Shown here: in pieces, positions 43,330 through 51,810 of the stretch
Position numbering within the stretch: position 1 is the stretch's first letter
Layout of the letters: every line of letters begins with the position of its first letter
Origin: CAMLOF01 sp041913045
GTDB lineage: Bacteria; Pseudomonadota; Gammaproteobacteria; Burkholderiales; Burkholderiaceae_C
Direction: 5' to 3'
Length of the DNA: 63,067 nucleotides
Assembly (NCBI GenBank): GCA_041913045.1
Contig: JAYSGB010000025.1
Location: 1-63,067, forward strand
Made by a program: the position numbers and the translations under genes
Notes under the pieces: model-generated
What the model saw: only the letters and a program-made list of their open reading frames with translations
Told to the model about the DNA's origin: nothing
Databases searched by the model: none

Positions 43330-44187
43330 TCAGGCCAGCCGGCCTGCGTGCAGGTCGGCAATCGCCTGGTGGATTTCCTGTGGCGTGTTCATGACGAAGG
43401 GCCCATATTGCGCAATGGGTTCCTTCAGCGGACGACCGGCGATGAGCAGGGCCTTGGCGTCCTGCGGGGCTTGCAGCACCACACCGTCGCCGCCGTCATT
43501 CGCCAGGATGGCCATGTGCTGCACGGGCACAGCGCTGCCCCCCACCGTCAATTCACCCCGGTAAACGTAAACAAAGGCGTTGTGGCCAGCGGGCAACGGT
43601 TGTTCAAACCGCGCCCCTGCCTTCAGGTGCAGGTCCAGGTAAAGCGGTGCCGTGCCGTCGCGGGTGACGGCGCCTTGCACGCCGTGGCTTTCACCGGCAA
43701 TCACGGTCACGTCCACACCCTCTGCCGTTGAAAAGCGTGGCAGCTCGCCTGCTGGAATGTCCCGGTACCAGGGCGGGCACATCTTGTCGCGCGCTGGCAG
43801 GTTGAGCCAGAGCTGGAAGCCCTCCATCACGCCGTTTTCCTGCTGAGGGATCTCGGAGTGGATCACGCCGCGCCCGGCCGTCATCCACTGCACGCCGCCG
43901 TTTTCCAGCAGGCCTTCATGGCCTGCGCTGTCGCGGTGCAGCATGCGCCCCGCAATCATGTAGGTCACGGTCTCGAAGCCCCGGTGCGGGTGGTCGGGAA
44001 AGCCTGCAATGTAGTCGTCCGGGTTGTCGCTGCCAAAGGCGTCGAGCATCAGAAATGGGTCCAGCCGCTGCTGAAGGTTTTGCGTCAGCACGCGGGTCAG
44101 CTTCACGCCCGCGCCGTCAGAGGTCGCTTGGCCGATCACCAGGTGTTCGACCTGTCGGGGTTGCTGAACGGTGGCAGAGGTGGTCAT
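43330..44187 (-). CDS. Pirin family protein
   Basis: 285 residues, two cupin domains. The conserved FPDHPHRGFETVTYM and GGVQWMTAGRGVIHSE supply the His/Glu metal ligands. Family members include quercetinases and redox sensors; the activity of this one is unknown. AGGAG lies 8 nt before ATG 44187. Convergent with ssb (3-bp gap); a CAGGCC/GGCCTG hairpin (43331-43346) spans the junction. Confidence 0.92.
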   Translation of the reverse strand: MTTSATVQQPRQVEHLVIGQATSDGAGVKLTRVLTQNLQQRLDPFLMLDAFGSDNPDDYIAGFPDHPHRGFETVTYMIAGRMLHRDSAGHEGLLENGGVQWMTAGRGVIHSEIPQQENGVMEGFQLWLNLPARDKMCPPWYRDIPAGELPRFSTAEGVDVTVIAGESHGVQGAVTRDGTAPLYLDLHLKAGARFEQPLPAGHNAFVYVYRGELTVGGSAVPVQHMAILANDGGDGVVLQAPQDAKALLIAGRPLKEPIAQYGPFVMNTPQEIHQAIADLHAGRLA

Positions 44188-44226
44188 GACGTGAGCTCCT
44201 TTAATGATGAGTGTGGCATGTTCGTG

Positions 44227-44256
44227 TTGACCATGCGTGTGGTATGCGTATACAAT
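44227..44256 (+). promoter_or_regulatory. Putative sigma-70 promoter of the diguanylate cyclase gene
   Basis: -35 TTGACC (44227-44232), 18-bp spacer, -10 TACAAT (44251-44256). Transcription would start near 44263, giving a leader of about 49 nt to ATG 44312. Confidence 0.6.
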
Positions 44257-44311
44257 CCAAAAAACAATAAAAATGGAATCATTTCAGGGGGTTGCCGGGA
44301 AGCGCCATCAG

Positions 44312-45334
44312 ATGCTCTACACCGAACCCAAAGAAAAAAGCGCCGAATGGCTGCGCGCCGCTCTGGCGGAAATGGCTCGACACGACGCCGCGTTTCACCC
44401 CGTCACCTACACCGTCTTTTACGAACATGTCGCTGGCATGAATGCCCGATTGTCCGACGCGTTGTTGCATTTTTGCAAAACCGAAGGGCGATTGAGCGAT
44501 GCGACCGTGCAGCGCCTGTACCGAGAGCATATAGCGGGCGTGGACGACAAGACCATGGACCGCATCAGCCGGGATTTCCAGCAGGTGATGGCGGGCATGG
44601 CCGAGACTGTGAGGCGTACCGGAGACCGTGCAGGTGCCTTTGGCGCGCAGCTCCACGGTCTGACCACCGCCCTGCAGGCAGAGGGTTCACCCGTGCTGCA
44701 GCAGCACGTGGAGCAGGCCTTGCGCCACAGCCAGGACATGCAGCATTCCGCGGTGGCCTTGCAGGCGCAGGTGGACGCCAGCGAACGCGAGATCGAACGC
44801 CTGCGCGCCGACCTGCAACGTGCACGCGAAGAGGTGTTTCTGGACAGCCTGACGCGCGTGCTCAACCGCAAGGGGCTGGACCACCAGCTGGACAAGCTCT
44901 TGCACCAGTCGAGTGTGCCCAACATCAGCCACGGATTGGTGATGTTGGATATTGATCACTTCAAGCACATCAATGACCAGCACGGCCACTTGGTGGGTGA
45001 CCAGGTTCTGGCTGCCATGGGTGAGATGCTGCGCCTGACAGTGACCGACCCGGGCTATGTGGTGGCACGTTACGGCGGCGAGGAATTTGCGATTCTGCTG
45101 CCGCACGCGACGCTGGAACGCACAGCGCAGCTGGCCGAGAGGGTGCGTAACCAGACCAAGGCCATGAAGTTGCGCAAACGCAACGCCCCTGACGTGGTGC
45201 TGAGCATCACCGTGTCGGCGGGCGCGGCACTGTGGCGCGGGCAGGAAAGCGCCAACGACTGGCTGGGCCGCGCGGACGCGGCGCTGTACCAGTCCAAGCA
45301 GGGCGGGCGGGACCGCGTGAGCCTGGCGGCCTGA
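44312..45334 (+). CDS. Diguanylate cyclase (soluble, GGEEF)
   Basis: About 340 residues, no membrane helices. The N-terminal 150 residues are a helical region (VTYTVFYEHVAGMNARLSDAL) found with other cyclases; a coiled coil near 150-175 (QVDASEREIERLRADLQ) probably dimerises it. The GGEEF active site is at 255-259. The expected RxxD inhibitory site five residues before it is absent (TDPG there), so product inhibition is probably weak. ATG 44312 has GGGAAG upstream; ATG 44273 and GTG 44237 are alternatives. Confidence 0.92.
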   Translation: MLYTEPKEKSAEWLRAALAEMARHDAAFHPVTYTVFYEHVAGMNARLSDALLHFCKTEGRLSDATVQRLYREHIAGVDDKTMDRISRDFQQVMAGMAETVRRTGDRAGAFGAQLHGLTTALQAEGSPVLQQHVEQALRHSQDMQHSAVALQAQVDASEREIERLRADLQRAREEVFLDSLTRVLNRKGLDHQLDKLLHQSSVPNISHGLVMLDIDHFKHINDQHGHLVGDQVLAAMGEMLRLTVTDPGYVVARYGGEEFAILLPHATLERTAQLAERVRNQTKAMKLRKRNAPDVVLSITVSAGAALWRGQESANDWLGRADAALYQSKQGGRDRVSLAA

Positions 45335-45335
45335 A

Positions 45336-46532
45336 TCAGCGCGCGGCGCTGGTTTTCTTTGGCGCGGGCCGATGGCGCGCTCGCTGCGGCGCCGGAATGG
45401 CGGGCAGCGGCATCTCGGTGGCTGTTGCGCAATGGATGACGCCGCCACCCAGACACACCTCACCGTCATAAAGCACGGCGCTCTGGCCGGGCGTCACGGC
45501 CCATTGCGGTTCGGCAAAGTCGAGCGTGAAACCGGTGGCACTGGCTTGGGCCACGCTGCATGCCGCGTCGGCCTGACGGTAGCGCGTTTTGGCGCCGCAG
45601 GCATTCAGTGCGGGCGGTTCACCGGCCACCCAGCTTGCATCTTCTGCCGTCAGGCGCGGTGACAACAGCCAGGGGTGGTCGTGCCCCTGAACCACCCACA
45701 GCGTGTTAGTGGCAATATCTTTGCGGGCCACGAACCATGGCGAGTGCTCGCCGCCGCCCTTGGCTGCGCCTTTTTCCTTCACGCCGCCTATGCCCAGGCC
45801 CTGGCGCTGGCCCAGGGTGTAGAAGCTCAGGCCGACGTGCTGGCCGATCTCGCGGCCCCTGTCGTCGCGGATGGCGCCGGGTTCCTTCTGGATGTAGCGG
45901 TTGAGGAAATCGCGGAACGGCCGCTCGCCAATGAAGCAGATGCCGGTGGAGTCCTTCTTCTTCGCGTTGGGCAGCCCGATTTCGGCGGCAATGCGGCGCA
46001 CCTCGGTCTTGGGCAGCTCACCCACGGGGAAGATCGTTTTGGAAAGCTGCGCCTGGTTGAGCCGGTGCAGGAAGTAGCTCTGGTCCTTCAAAGGGTCCAG
46101 GCCCTTGAGCAGCTCGTGCTTGCCCGTGCCTTCGTTGAAGCGCACACGGGCGTAATGCCCGGTGGCAATCTTCTCGGCACCCAGCGCGAAGGCGTGGTCC
46201 AGGAAGGCCTTGAACTTGATTTCGGCGTTGCAGAGGATGTCGGGGTTGGGTGTGCGGCCCGCCTGGTATTCGCGCAGGAACTCGGCGAACACGCGGTCCT
46301 TGTACTCAGCGGCAAAGTTCACGTGCTCAATGTCAATGCCGATCACGTCAGCCACGCTGGCTGCGTCCAGCCAGTCCTGGCGGCTGGAGCAGTACTCGCT
46401 GTCGTCGTCATCTTCCCAGTTCTTCATGAAGATGCCGATGACCTCGTAACCCTGTTGTTTGAGCAGCCAGGCGCTCACGGCGGAATCCACGCCGCCGCTC
46501 AAGCCCACCACCACGCGTTGTCTGTTTGCCAT
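45336..46532 (-). CDS. mnmA: tRNA-specific 2-thiouridylase
   Basis: 398 residues. Installs the sulfur at position 2 of wobble uridine 34 in tRNAs for Lys, Glu and Gln. P-loop SGGVDSAVSA near 10-20; catalytic cysteines in LCNAEIKF and STGICFIG. The C-terminus has a positively charged tail (APQRARHRPAPKKT), longer than usual. It ends 1 bp after the convergent cyclase stop. A GATAAT element (46539-46544, minus strand) lies 6 nt before the start. Confidence 0.96.
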   Translation of the reverse strand: MANRQRVVVGLSGGVDSAVSAWLLKQQGYEVIGIFMKNWEDDDDSEYCSSRQDWLDAASVADVIGIDIEHVNFAAEYKDRVFAEFLREYQAGRTPNPDILCNAEIKFKAFLDHAFALGAEKIATGHYARVRFNEGTGKHELLKGLDPLKDQSYFLHRLNQAQLSKTIFPVGELPKTEVRRIAAEIGLPNAKKKDSTGICFIGERPFRDFLNRYIQKEPGAIRDDRGREIGQHVGLSFYTLGQRQGLGIGGVKEKGAAKGGGEHSPWFVARKDIATNTLWVVQGHDHPWLLSPRLTAEDASWVAGEPPALNACGAKTRYRQADAACSVAQASATGFTLDFAEPQWAVTPGQSAVLYDGEVCLGGGVIHCATATEMPLPAIPAPQRARHRPAPKKTSAAR

Positions 46533-46538
46533 GGCGGA

Positions 46539-46544
46539 ATTATC
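46539..46544 (-). promoter_or_regulatory. -10-like GATAAT close to the mnmA start
   Basis: GATAAT on the minus strand ends 6 nt before ATG 46532. It overlaps the end of the upstream oxidoreductase gene, so it would be an internal promoter. Confidence 0.4.
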
Positions 46545-47544
46545 CCCGCATCGCCGCAGCGGCAATGTCCAACGAGCGCAGGCGCAGCGCAGGGTCGTAC
46601 ACATCGCTGACGAGCATGAACTCGTCGGCTTCGGTCAGGTCGGCCAGGCGCTGCAGCCCGGCACGCACCGTTTCGGGCCCGCCGACGACGGCAGCGGCCA
46701 GAAAGTCGCCAATGCCCGCACGGGCCTGTCCGCCCACGTTGGCCCAGAAATCCGCCACGGGCGGTTGCAGGCGCCGCCTGTCACCGGTAAGGATGCCCAG
46801 CACCCGTTGGTAGGTGCTGCTGGCCAGGAATTCGGCCTCTTCGTCGGTCGGCGCGGCAATCAGCGGCACGCCGATGATGGCGTAGGGTTTGGACAGCGTG
46901 GCGCTGGGCCGGAACAGGTTGCGGTACAGCTCCAGTGCCTGGAGCAGCATGCGCGGTGCGAAGTGCGAGGCAAAGGCGTAGGGCAGGCCGCGCTCCGCCG
47001 CCAGCTGCGCCGAGAACAGGCTGGAACCCAGCAGCCAGATGGGCACCTTGGTGCCTGCGCCCGGCATGGCGATGAGGCGCTGGCCGGGCGCAGGGTCGCC
47101 AAGCAGGCGTTGCAGTTCGGCCACGTCGCGCGGGAAGTCTTCCTCGGTCTCCACGCGGTCGCGGCGCAGGGCGCGCATGGTCAGGCCGTCCGTGCCCGGG
47201 GCACGGCCCAGGCCCAGGTCGATGCGGCCGGGGTACAGCTCGGCCAGCGTGCCAAAGGCTTCGGCCACCACCAGCGGGGCGTGGTTGGGCAGCATGATGC
47301 CGCCCGAACCCACGCGAATGCGCTGCGTGCCACCCGCGATGTGGCCCACCAGCACAGCAGTGGCGGAGCTGGCGATGCCCGCCATGTTGTGGTGTTCGGC
47401 CAGCCAGTAACGCGCAAAGCCGAGTTTTTCGGCGTGTTGGGCGGTGCGCAGGGCGATCTGCAGGGCGTCGGCCACGGTGCCGCCCTCACGCACGGCCACC
47501 AGGTCCAGCATCGACAGGGGAATGGAATTCAGCGCTTTCGTCAT
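46540..47544 (-). CDS. LLM-class (luciferase-like) flavin-dependent oxidoreductase
   Basis: 334 residues, TIM-barrel luciferase-like fold. N-terminus LDLVAVREGGTVADALQIALRTAQHAEKLGFARYWLAEHHNM is typical; GSGGIMLPNHAPLVVAEAFG and GLGRAPGTDG follow. These enzymes use FMNH2; no substrate can be named. It lies 7 bp upstream of mnmA on the same strand and 47 bp after proA. Confidence 0.93.
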   Translation of the reverse strand: MTKALNSIPLSMLDLVAVREGGTVADALQIALRTAQHAEKLGFARYWLAEHHNMAGIASSATAVLVGHIAGGTQRIRVGSGGIMLPNHAPLVVAEAFGTLAELYPGRIDLGLGRAPGTDGLTMRALRRDRVETEEDFPRDVAELQRLLGDPAPGQRLIAMPGAGTKVPIWLLGSSLFSAQLAAERGLPYAFASHFAPRMLLQALELYRNLFRPSATLSKPYAIIGVPLIAAPTDEEAEFLASSTYQRVLGILTGDRRRLQPPVADFWANVGGQARAGIGDFLAAAVVGGPETVRAGLQRLADLTEADEFMLVSDVYDPALRLRSLDIAAAAMRG

Positions 47545-47550
47545 GCGCCG

Positions 47551-47556
47551 ATTGTC
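47551..47556 (-). promoter_or_regulatory. -10-like GACAAT close to the oxidoreductase start
   Basis: GACAAT on the minus strand ends 6 nt before ATG 47544; same layout as at mnmA, rpe and apaG. Confidence 0.4.
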
Positions 47557-47591
47557 CCCCCGTGGGTATTTCCTTGCCGGGGCGGGTTTGT

Positions 47592-48872
47592 TCAGCCGCG
47601 CACTTCGCCTTCGCCCAGCACCACGTATTTCAGCGATGTCAGGCCCTCCACGCCCACGGGGCCGCGGGCGTGGAACTTGTCGGTCGAGATGCCGATTTCG
47701 GCGCCCAGCCCGTACTCGAAGCCATCCGCGAAGCGCGTGCTGGCGTTGACCATCACGCTGCTCGAATCCACCTCGCGCAGGAAGCGCTGCGCGTGCACGT
47801 GGTCGGTGGTGATGATGGCTTCGGTGTGGTGGCTGGAGTACTTGTTGATGTGGGCAATGGCTTCGTCCAGCCCGTCCACCACCTTGACGCTGATGACGGG
47901 CGCCAGGTACTCCTCGTACCAGTCCTGTTCAACCGCATCCTTCAATTGAACGCCCGCCACACCGGCGAGGATGGACTTCGCTTCTGGGCAGCAGCGCATC
48001 TCCACACCCTTGGCGGCGTAGACGGCGCCGATGCGTGGCAGGAAATCGACAGCCACGGCGCGCGCCACCAGCAGGCTTTCGGTGGCGTTGCAGGGGCTGT
48101 ACTTCTGCGTCTTGGCGTTCTCGGTGACCTTGAGCGCCAGTTCCAGGTCGCAGGGGTCGTCCACATAGGTGTGGCAGTTGCCGTCCAGGTGCTTGATGAC
48201 GGGCACCTTGGCCTCGCGGCTGATGCGCTCGATCAGGCCCTTGCCGCCGCGCGGAATGATCACGTCCACGTACTGCGGCATGGCGATGAGCTGGCCCACG
48301 GCCTCGCGGTCAGTGGTGGGTACGAGTTGTACTGCGTCGGCGGGCAGGCCTGCCTGCACCAGGGCCTGCTGCACCAGGGCGGCCAGGGCGCGGTTGCTGT
48401 CGATGGCCTCGGAGCCGCCGCGCAGGATGCAGGCGTTGCCGCTCTTGATCGACAGGGAGGCGGCCTCGATGGTGACGTTGGGGCGGCTCTCGTAGATCAT
48501 GCCGAACACGCCGATGGGCACGCGCATCTGGCCCACGCGGATGCCGCTGGGCTGCTGCTTCATGCCCATGATTTCACCAATGATGTCGGGCATGGCGGCA
48601 AGTTGTTCGCAGCCTTCGGCGCAGGTATCGATGACCTTGGGCGTGAGCTTGAGGCGGTCCACCATGGGCTCGGCCAGGCCGTTGGCGCGGGCGCGTTCCA
48701 GGTCCTTGGCGTTTTCGGTCTGCAACTGGGCCACGTTGGCGCGCAGCAGGGCGGCCAGCCCGCGCAGGGCAGCCACCTTGGTGGCGACACTCGCCTTGGC
48801 CATCAGTGCCGAGGCGGCCTTGGCCTGCTGGCCCAGGGTGTTCATCAGTTCAACGGTGTTCAGGGCGTTCAT
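47592..48872 (-). CDS. proA: Glutamate-5-semialdehyde dehydrogenase
   Basis: 426 residues, aldehyde-dehydrogenase superfamily. Reduces gamma-glutamyl phosphate to the semialdehyde in proline synthesis. Conserved KSGNACILRGGSEA (NADP binding) and PRGGKGLI; catalytic Cys in YSPCNATESLL. Family length. No proB nearby. It lies 48 bp after the MarR gene on the same strand. Confidence 0.96.
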   Translation of the reverse strand: MNALNTVELMNTLGQQAKAASALMAKASVATKVAALRGLAALLRANVAQLQTENAKDLERARANGLAEPMVDRLKLTPKVIDTCAEGCEQLAAMPDIIGEIMGMKQQPSGIRVGQMRVPIGVFGMIYESRPNVTIEAASLSIKSGNACILRGGSEAIDSNRALAALVQQALVQAGLPADAVQLVPTTDREAVGQLIAMPQYVDVIIPRGGKGLIERISREAKVPVIKHLDGNCHTYVDDPCDLELALKVTENAKTQKYSPCNATESLLVARAVAVDFLPRIGAVYAAKGVEMRCCPEAKSILAGVAGVQLKDAVEQDWYEEYLAPVISVKVVDGLDEAIAHINKYSSHHTEAIITTDHVHAQRFLREVDSSSVMVNASTRFADGFEYGLGAEIGISTDKFHARGPVGVEGLTSLKYVVLGEGEVRG

Positions 48873-48920
48873 GCCTATGATTTTCTCACTTGTGCGCGGA
48901 TCTGGCTGGGCCGCTGCTGT

Positions 48921-49400
48921 TCAGCCTCGCGCTTCGCTTGGCGCCCGGCTGAAGTCGTTGTTCTCCTTGACCAGCAGGTTGAGCAGCTCCATGAAGGCCT
49001 CGCGTTGTTGAGGTGACAGGGGCGCCAGCGTCAGCTCCTGCGCACGCAACACACCCGGCTGTGCCTGGTGCAGCAACTCGCTTCCCTCTGGCGTGAGGGT
49101 CAGCAGTCGCACTCTCTTGTCTTCTGTGGACAGGCTGCGCTGCAGCAAACCACGCGCTTCCAGACGGTCCACCACGCCGGCGGTGGTGGATGTGTCCAGC
49201 GCAATCTGCCGCGCAAGGGTGCGTTGGTCTATGCCGGGCTGGCTGTGCACGGTGCGCAGGGCGGCGTATTGCACGGGGGTCAGGTTCAGGGTCTGCATTT
49301 CCTGGTGGAAGATGCCCACCGATATCTGGTGCAGCCGCCGGATTGCATGACCGGGGAGGCGGTCAATAGCCGGGAAATCGATTTGTGGGTTGTTGGCCAT
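48921..49400 (-). CDS. MarR-family regulator of the gentisate genes
   Basis: About 159 residues. Winged helix: TPVQYAALRTVHSQPGIDQRTLARQIALDTSTTAGVVDRLEARGLL, then the wing STEDKRVRLLTLT. It is divergent from the 3-hydroxybenzoate operon. MarR-type regulators (NagR2 in Polaromonas) control gentisate genes in relatives, usually as ligand-released repressors. Start ATG 49400 keeps the divergent promoter free of coding sequence; ATG 49436 would overlap it. Confidence 0.92.
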   Translation of the reverse strand: MANNPQIDFPAIDRLPGHAIRRLHQISVGIFHQEMQTLNLTPVQYAALRTVHSQPGIDQRTLARQIALDTSTTAGVVDRLEARGLLQRSLSTEDKRVRLLTLTPEGSELLHQAQPGVLRAQELTLAPLSPQQREAFMELLNLLVKENNDFSRAPSEARG

Positions 49401-49429
49401 GGGCTTAGAGTCTATGGGGAAACCGCTAC

Positions 49430-49458
49430 TTGTCATCGTTTCAAAACGTCACTATACT
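49430..49458 (+). promoter_or_regulatory. Sigma-70 promoter of the 3-hydroxybenzoate operon
   Basis: -35 TTGTCA (49430-49435), 17-bp spacer, -10 TATACT (49453-49458). Predicted start near 49465. An ideal spacer and close matches make this the best promoter in the window. Confidence 0.7.
49437..49448. promoter_or_regulatory. Inverted repeat in the promoter spacer, possible MarR operator
   Basis: CGTTT (49437-49441) and AAACG (49444-49448) with a 2-bp spacer, lying between the -35 and -10. A second partial dyad TTGTCAGTGTGCTGATTA (49461-49478) covers the start site. Binding to either would block polymerase. Confidence 0.45.
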
Positions 49459-49506
49459 AATTGTCAGTGTGCTGATTATGTGCATGCGACCTTTTAAACG
49501 CAGGAG

Positions 49507-50718
49507 ATGAACATGGCGGAGCAATCCAAGGACTTGCCGGTGCTGGTTGCCGGTGGCGGTATCGGCGGCCTGGCCGCAGCGCTGGCGCTGGTGCGCCGGG
49601 GCTTCAAGGTCAAGGTGTTCGAGCAGGCGCCCGAGATCGGTGAGATCGGTGCGGGCATCCAGCTCGGCCCCAACGCCTTTCACGCGTTCGACGCCCTGGG
49701 TGTTGGCGAAAAAGCCCGTGGCCGCGCCGTGTACACCGACTACATGGTGATGCACGACGCCATCGACGAGTACCAGGTTGGCAAGATCCCGACGGACGAG
49801 AACTTCCGCAAGCGCTTCGGCAACCCCTATGCCGTGATCCACCGTGTGGACGTGCACCTGTCGCTGCTCGAAGGCGCGCAGGAGACCGGCCAGGTGGAGT
49901 TCCAGACCAGCACGCGCATCGAGCGCGTGGAGCAGGACGCCGATTCCGTCACCATCTACGACCAGCACGGCAACGCCTACAAGGGCCAGGCCCTGATCGG
50001 GGCAGACGGTGTGAAGTCCGTGGTGCGCCAGCAGTACGTGGGCGACCCGGCCCGTGTGACCGGCCACGTGGTGTACCGCGCCGTGGTGGACAAGAAGGAC
50101 TTCCCGGAGGATCTGCAGTGGAACGCTGCCAGCATCTGGGTGGGCCCCAACTGCCACCTGGTGCATTACCCGCTGCGCGGCGGCGAACAGTACAACGTGG
50201 TGGTGACCTTCCACAGCCGCGATAAGGAAGAATGGGGCGTGCGCGAGGGCAGCAAGGAAGAGGTGCAGAGCTACTTCCAGGGCATCTGCCCTAAGGCCCG
50301 TCAGTTGATCGACCTCCCCAAGAGCTGGAAGCGTTGGGCCACCGCCGACCGCGAGCCGATTGGCCAGTGGACCTACGGCCGTGCCACTCTGCTGGGCGAC
50401 GCTGCGCACCCCACCACGCAGTACATGGCCCAGGGCGCCTGCATGGCGATCGAAGACGCCGTGACCCTGGGCGAGGCCCTGCGCGTGCACAACAACGACT
50501 GGACCAAGGCGCTCGACCTGTACCAGCGCTCCCGCGTGGCACGCACGGCGCGCATCGTGCTGTCCAGCCGCGAGATGGGCCGCATCTACCACGCCAAGGG
50601 TGTGGAGCGCCTGGTGCGCAACGACCTGTGGCGCGGGCGTTCGGCAGAGCGCTTCTACGACGCGATGGAATGGCTCTACGGCTGGAACGTGAGCAACTGC
50701 TTGGCTACCCCCTACTGA
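49507..50718 (+). CDS. 3-Hydroxybenzoate 6-monooxygenase
   Basis: 403 residues. FAD/NADH flavoprotein that hydroxylates 3-hydroxybenzoate para to its hydroxyl to give gentisate. FAD-binding GGGIGG near 16-21, then the GD motif (ATLLGDAAHPTTQYMAQGA). Like NagX/MhbM-type enzymes in length and sequence style. GCAGGAG lies 3-6 nt before the ATG. It starts the operon after a 42-nt predicted leader; gentisate dioxygenase follows after 18 bp. Salicylate as substrate is less likely because this subfamily is 3-hydroxybenzoate-specific. Confidence 0.9.
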   Translation: MNMAEQSKDLPVLVAGGGIGGLAAALALVRRGFKVKVFEQAPEIGEIGAGIQLGPNAFHAFDALGVGEKARGRAVYTDYMVMHDAIDEYQVGKIPTDENFRKRFGNPYAVIHRVDVHLSLLEGAQETGQVEFQTSTRIERVEQDADSVTIYDQHGNAYKGQALIGADGVKSVVRQQYVGDPARVTGHVVYRAVVDKKDFPEDLQWNAASIWVGPNCHLVHYPLRGGEQYNVVVTFHSRDKEEWGVREGSKEEVQSYFQGICPKARQLIDLPKSWKRWATADREPIGQWTYGRATLLGDAAHPTTQYMAQGACMAIEDAVTLGEALRVHNNDWTKALDLYQRSRVARTARIVLSSREMGRIYHAKGVERLVRNDLWRGRSAERFYDAMEWLYGWNVSNCLATPY

Positions 50719-50736
50719 CCACAACGGAGACAAACG

Positions 50737-51777
50737 ATGAGTCAAGAACTTGGCCGCCTGGAAGACCTGCCGCTGGACTACCGCGACGAACTCAAGAAGC
50801 TCAACCTGGTGCCGTTGTGGCCCAGCTTGCGCGCGGTGCTGCCGCCCAATGTGCCCACCCGCCAGACGAAGCCCACTTACTGGTCCTACCAGACCTTGAA
50901 GCCCTTGTTGCTCAAGGCGGGCGAGCTGACCCCTATCGAGAAGGCCGAGCGCCGCGTGCTGGTGCTGGCCAACCCCGGCCATGGCCTGGAGAAGATGCAG
51001 GCCAGCGCCGCCATGTACCTGGGCATGCAGCTGTTGCTGCCCGGTGAGTGGGCACCCAGCCACCGCCATACTCCCAACGCCGTGCGCATGATCGTGGAAG
51101 GCGAGGGCGCGTACACCACCGTGGACGGCGAGAAATGCCCCATGAGCCGGGGTGACCTCATCCTCACGCCCACCGGCCTGTGGCACGAGCACGGCCACGA
51201 CGGCAACGAGCCCGTGGTGTGGCTGGACGTGCTGGACCTTCCGCTGGTCTACTACATGGAGGCCAGCTACCACATCAATGGCGAACGCCAGCAGGTCAAC
51301 CCCAGCCGGGGCGATCGCGCCTGGACCCGCGCGGGCGTGGTGCCCACCACCGTGTTCCAGCGCAGCGACAAGCGTTACCCCATGCTGCGCTACCCCTGGG
51401 CCGACACCCGCGCCGCGCTGCTGTCGCTGGCGGCCGACCAGCCCGAGCAGGAATGCGTGCAGGTCACCTACGTCAACCCCGAAACGGGTGACGACGCCGA
51501 GAACATCCTGGGCTTCTACGCCCTGATGCTCAAGCCCGGCCAGACCCTGCGCCTGCCCGTGCGTTCGCCCGCCGTGGTGTTCCACCAGATCGAAGGCCGC
51601 AGCGAGGCACGCATCGCCGAGTCCACCTTCACCCTGAGCGAAGCCGACACCTGCTGCGCCCCCGGTTACACCGAGGTAACGCTAAAGAACCTCTCGGCCG
51701 ACCAGCCGTCCTTCATCTTCATGGCCGACGAATCGCCCCTGCACCGCAAGCTGGGCGTTTTTGAAAACCGCGGCTGA
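50737..51777 (+). CDS. Gentisate 1,2-dioxygenase
   Basis: 346 residues. Fe(II) enzyme that opens the gentisate ring to maleylpyruvate. Two cupin domains; in the first, His109 and His111 (SHRHT) and the His pair in WHEHGHDG supply the iron site. The sequence LLLPGEWAPSHRHTP is characteristic. Homologues are named nagI, gtdA or mhbD. ACGGAGA lies just upstream of the ATG. Confidence 0.94.
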   Translation: MSQELGRLEDLPLDYRDELKKLNLVPLWPSLRAVLPPNVPTRQTKPTYWSYQTLKPLLLKAGELTPIEKAERRVLVLANPGHGLEKMQASAAMYLGMQLLLPGEWAPSHRHTPNAVRMIVEGEGAYTTVDGEKCPMSRGDLILTPTGLWHEHGHDGNEPVVWLDVLDLPLVYYMEASYHINGERQQVNPSRGDRAWTRAGVVPTTVFQRSDKRYPMLRYPWADTRAALLSLAADQPEQECVQVTYVNPETGDDAENILGFYALMLKPGQTLRLPVRSPAVVFHQIEGRSEARIAESTFTLSEADTCCAPGYTEVTLKNLSADQPSFIFMADESPLHRKLGVFENRG

Positions 51778-51810
51778 GCCGCCGCGAAGCACCACCCAAC
51801 AGGAAAGCAA

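Noticed and set aside
43331..43346. CAGGCC-AGCC-GGCCTG hairpin between ssb and the pirin gene as a bidirectional terminator
   Set aside because: It lies inside the coding end of the pirin gene and lacks a T-run on either side; mentioned only as a weak hairpin.
49441..51585. 700-codon minus-strand frame antisense to the monooxygenase and dioxygenase
   Set aside because: The opposite strand holds two well-recognised enzymes; the frame carries no motif and covers the promoter.
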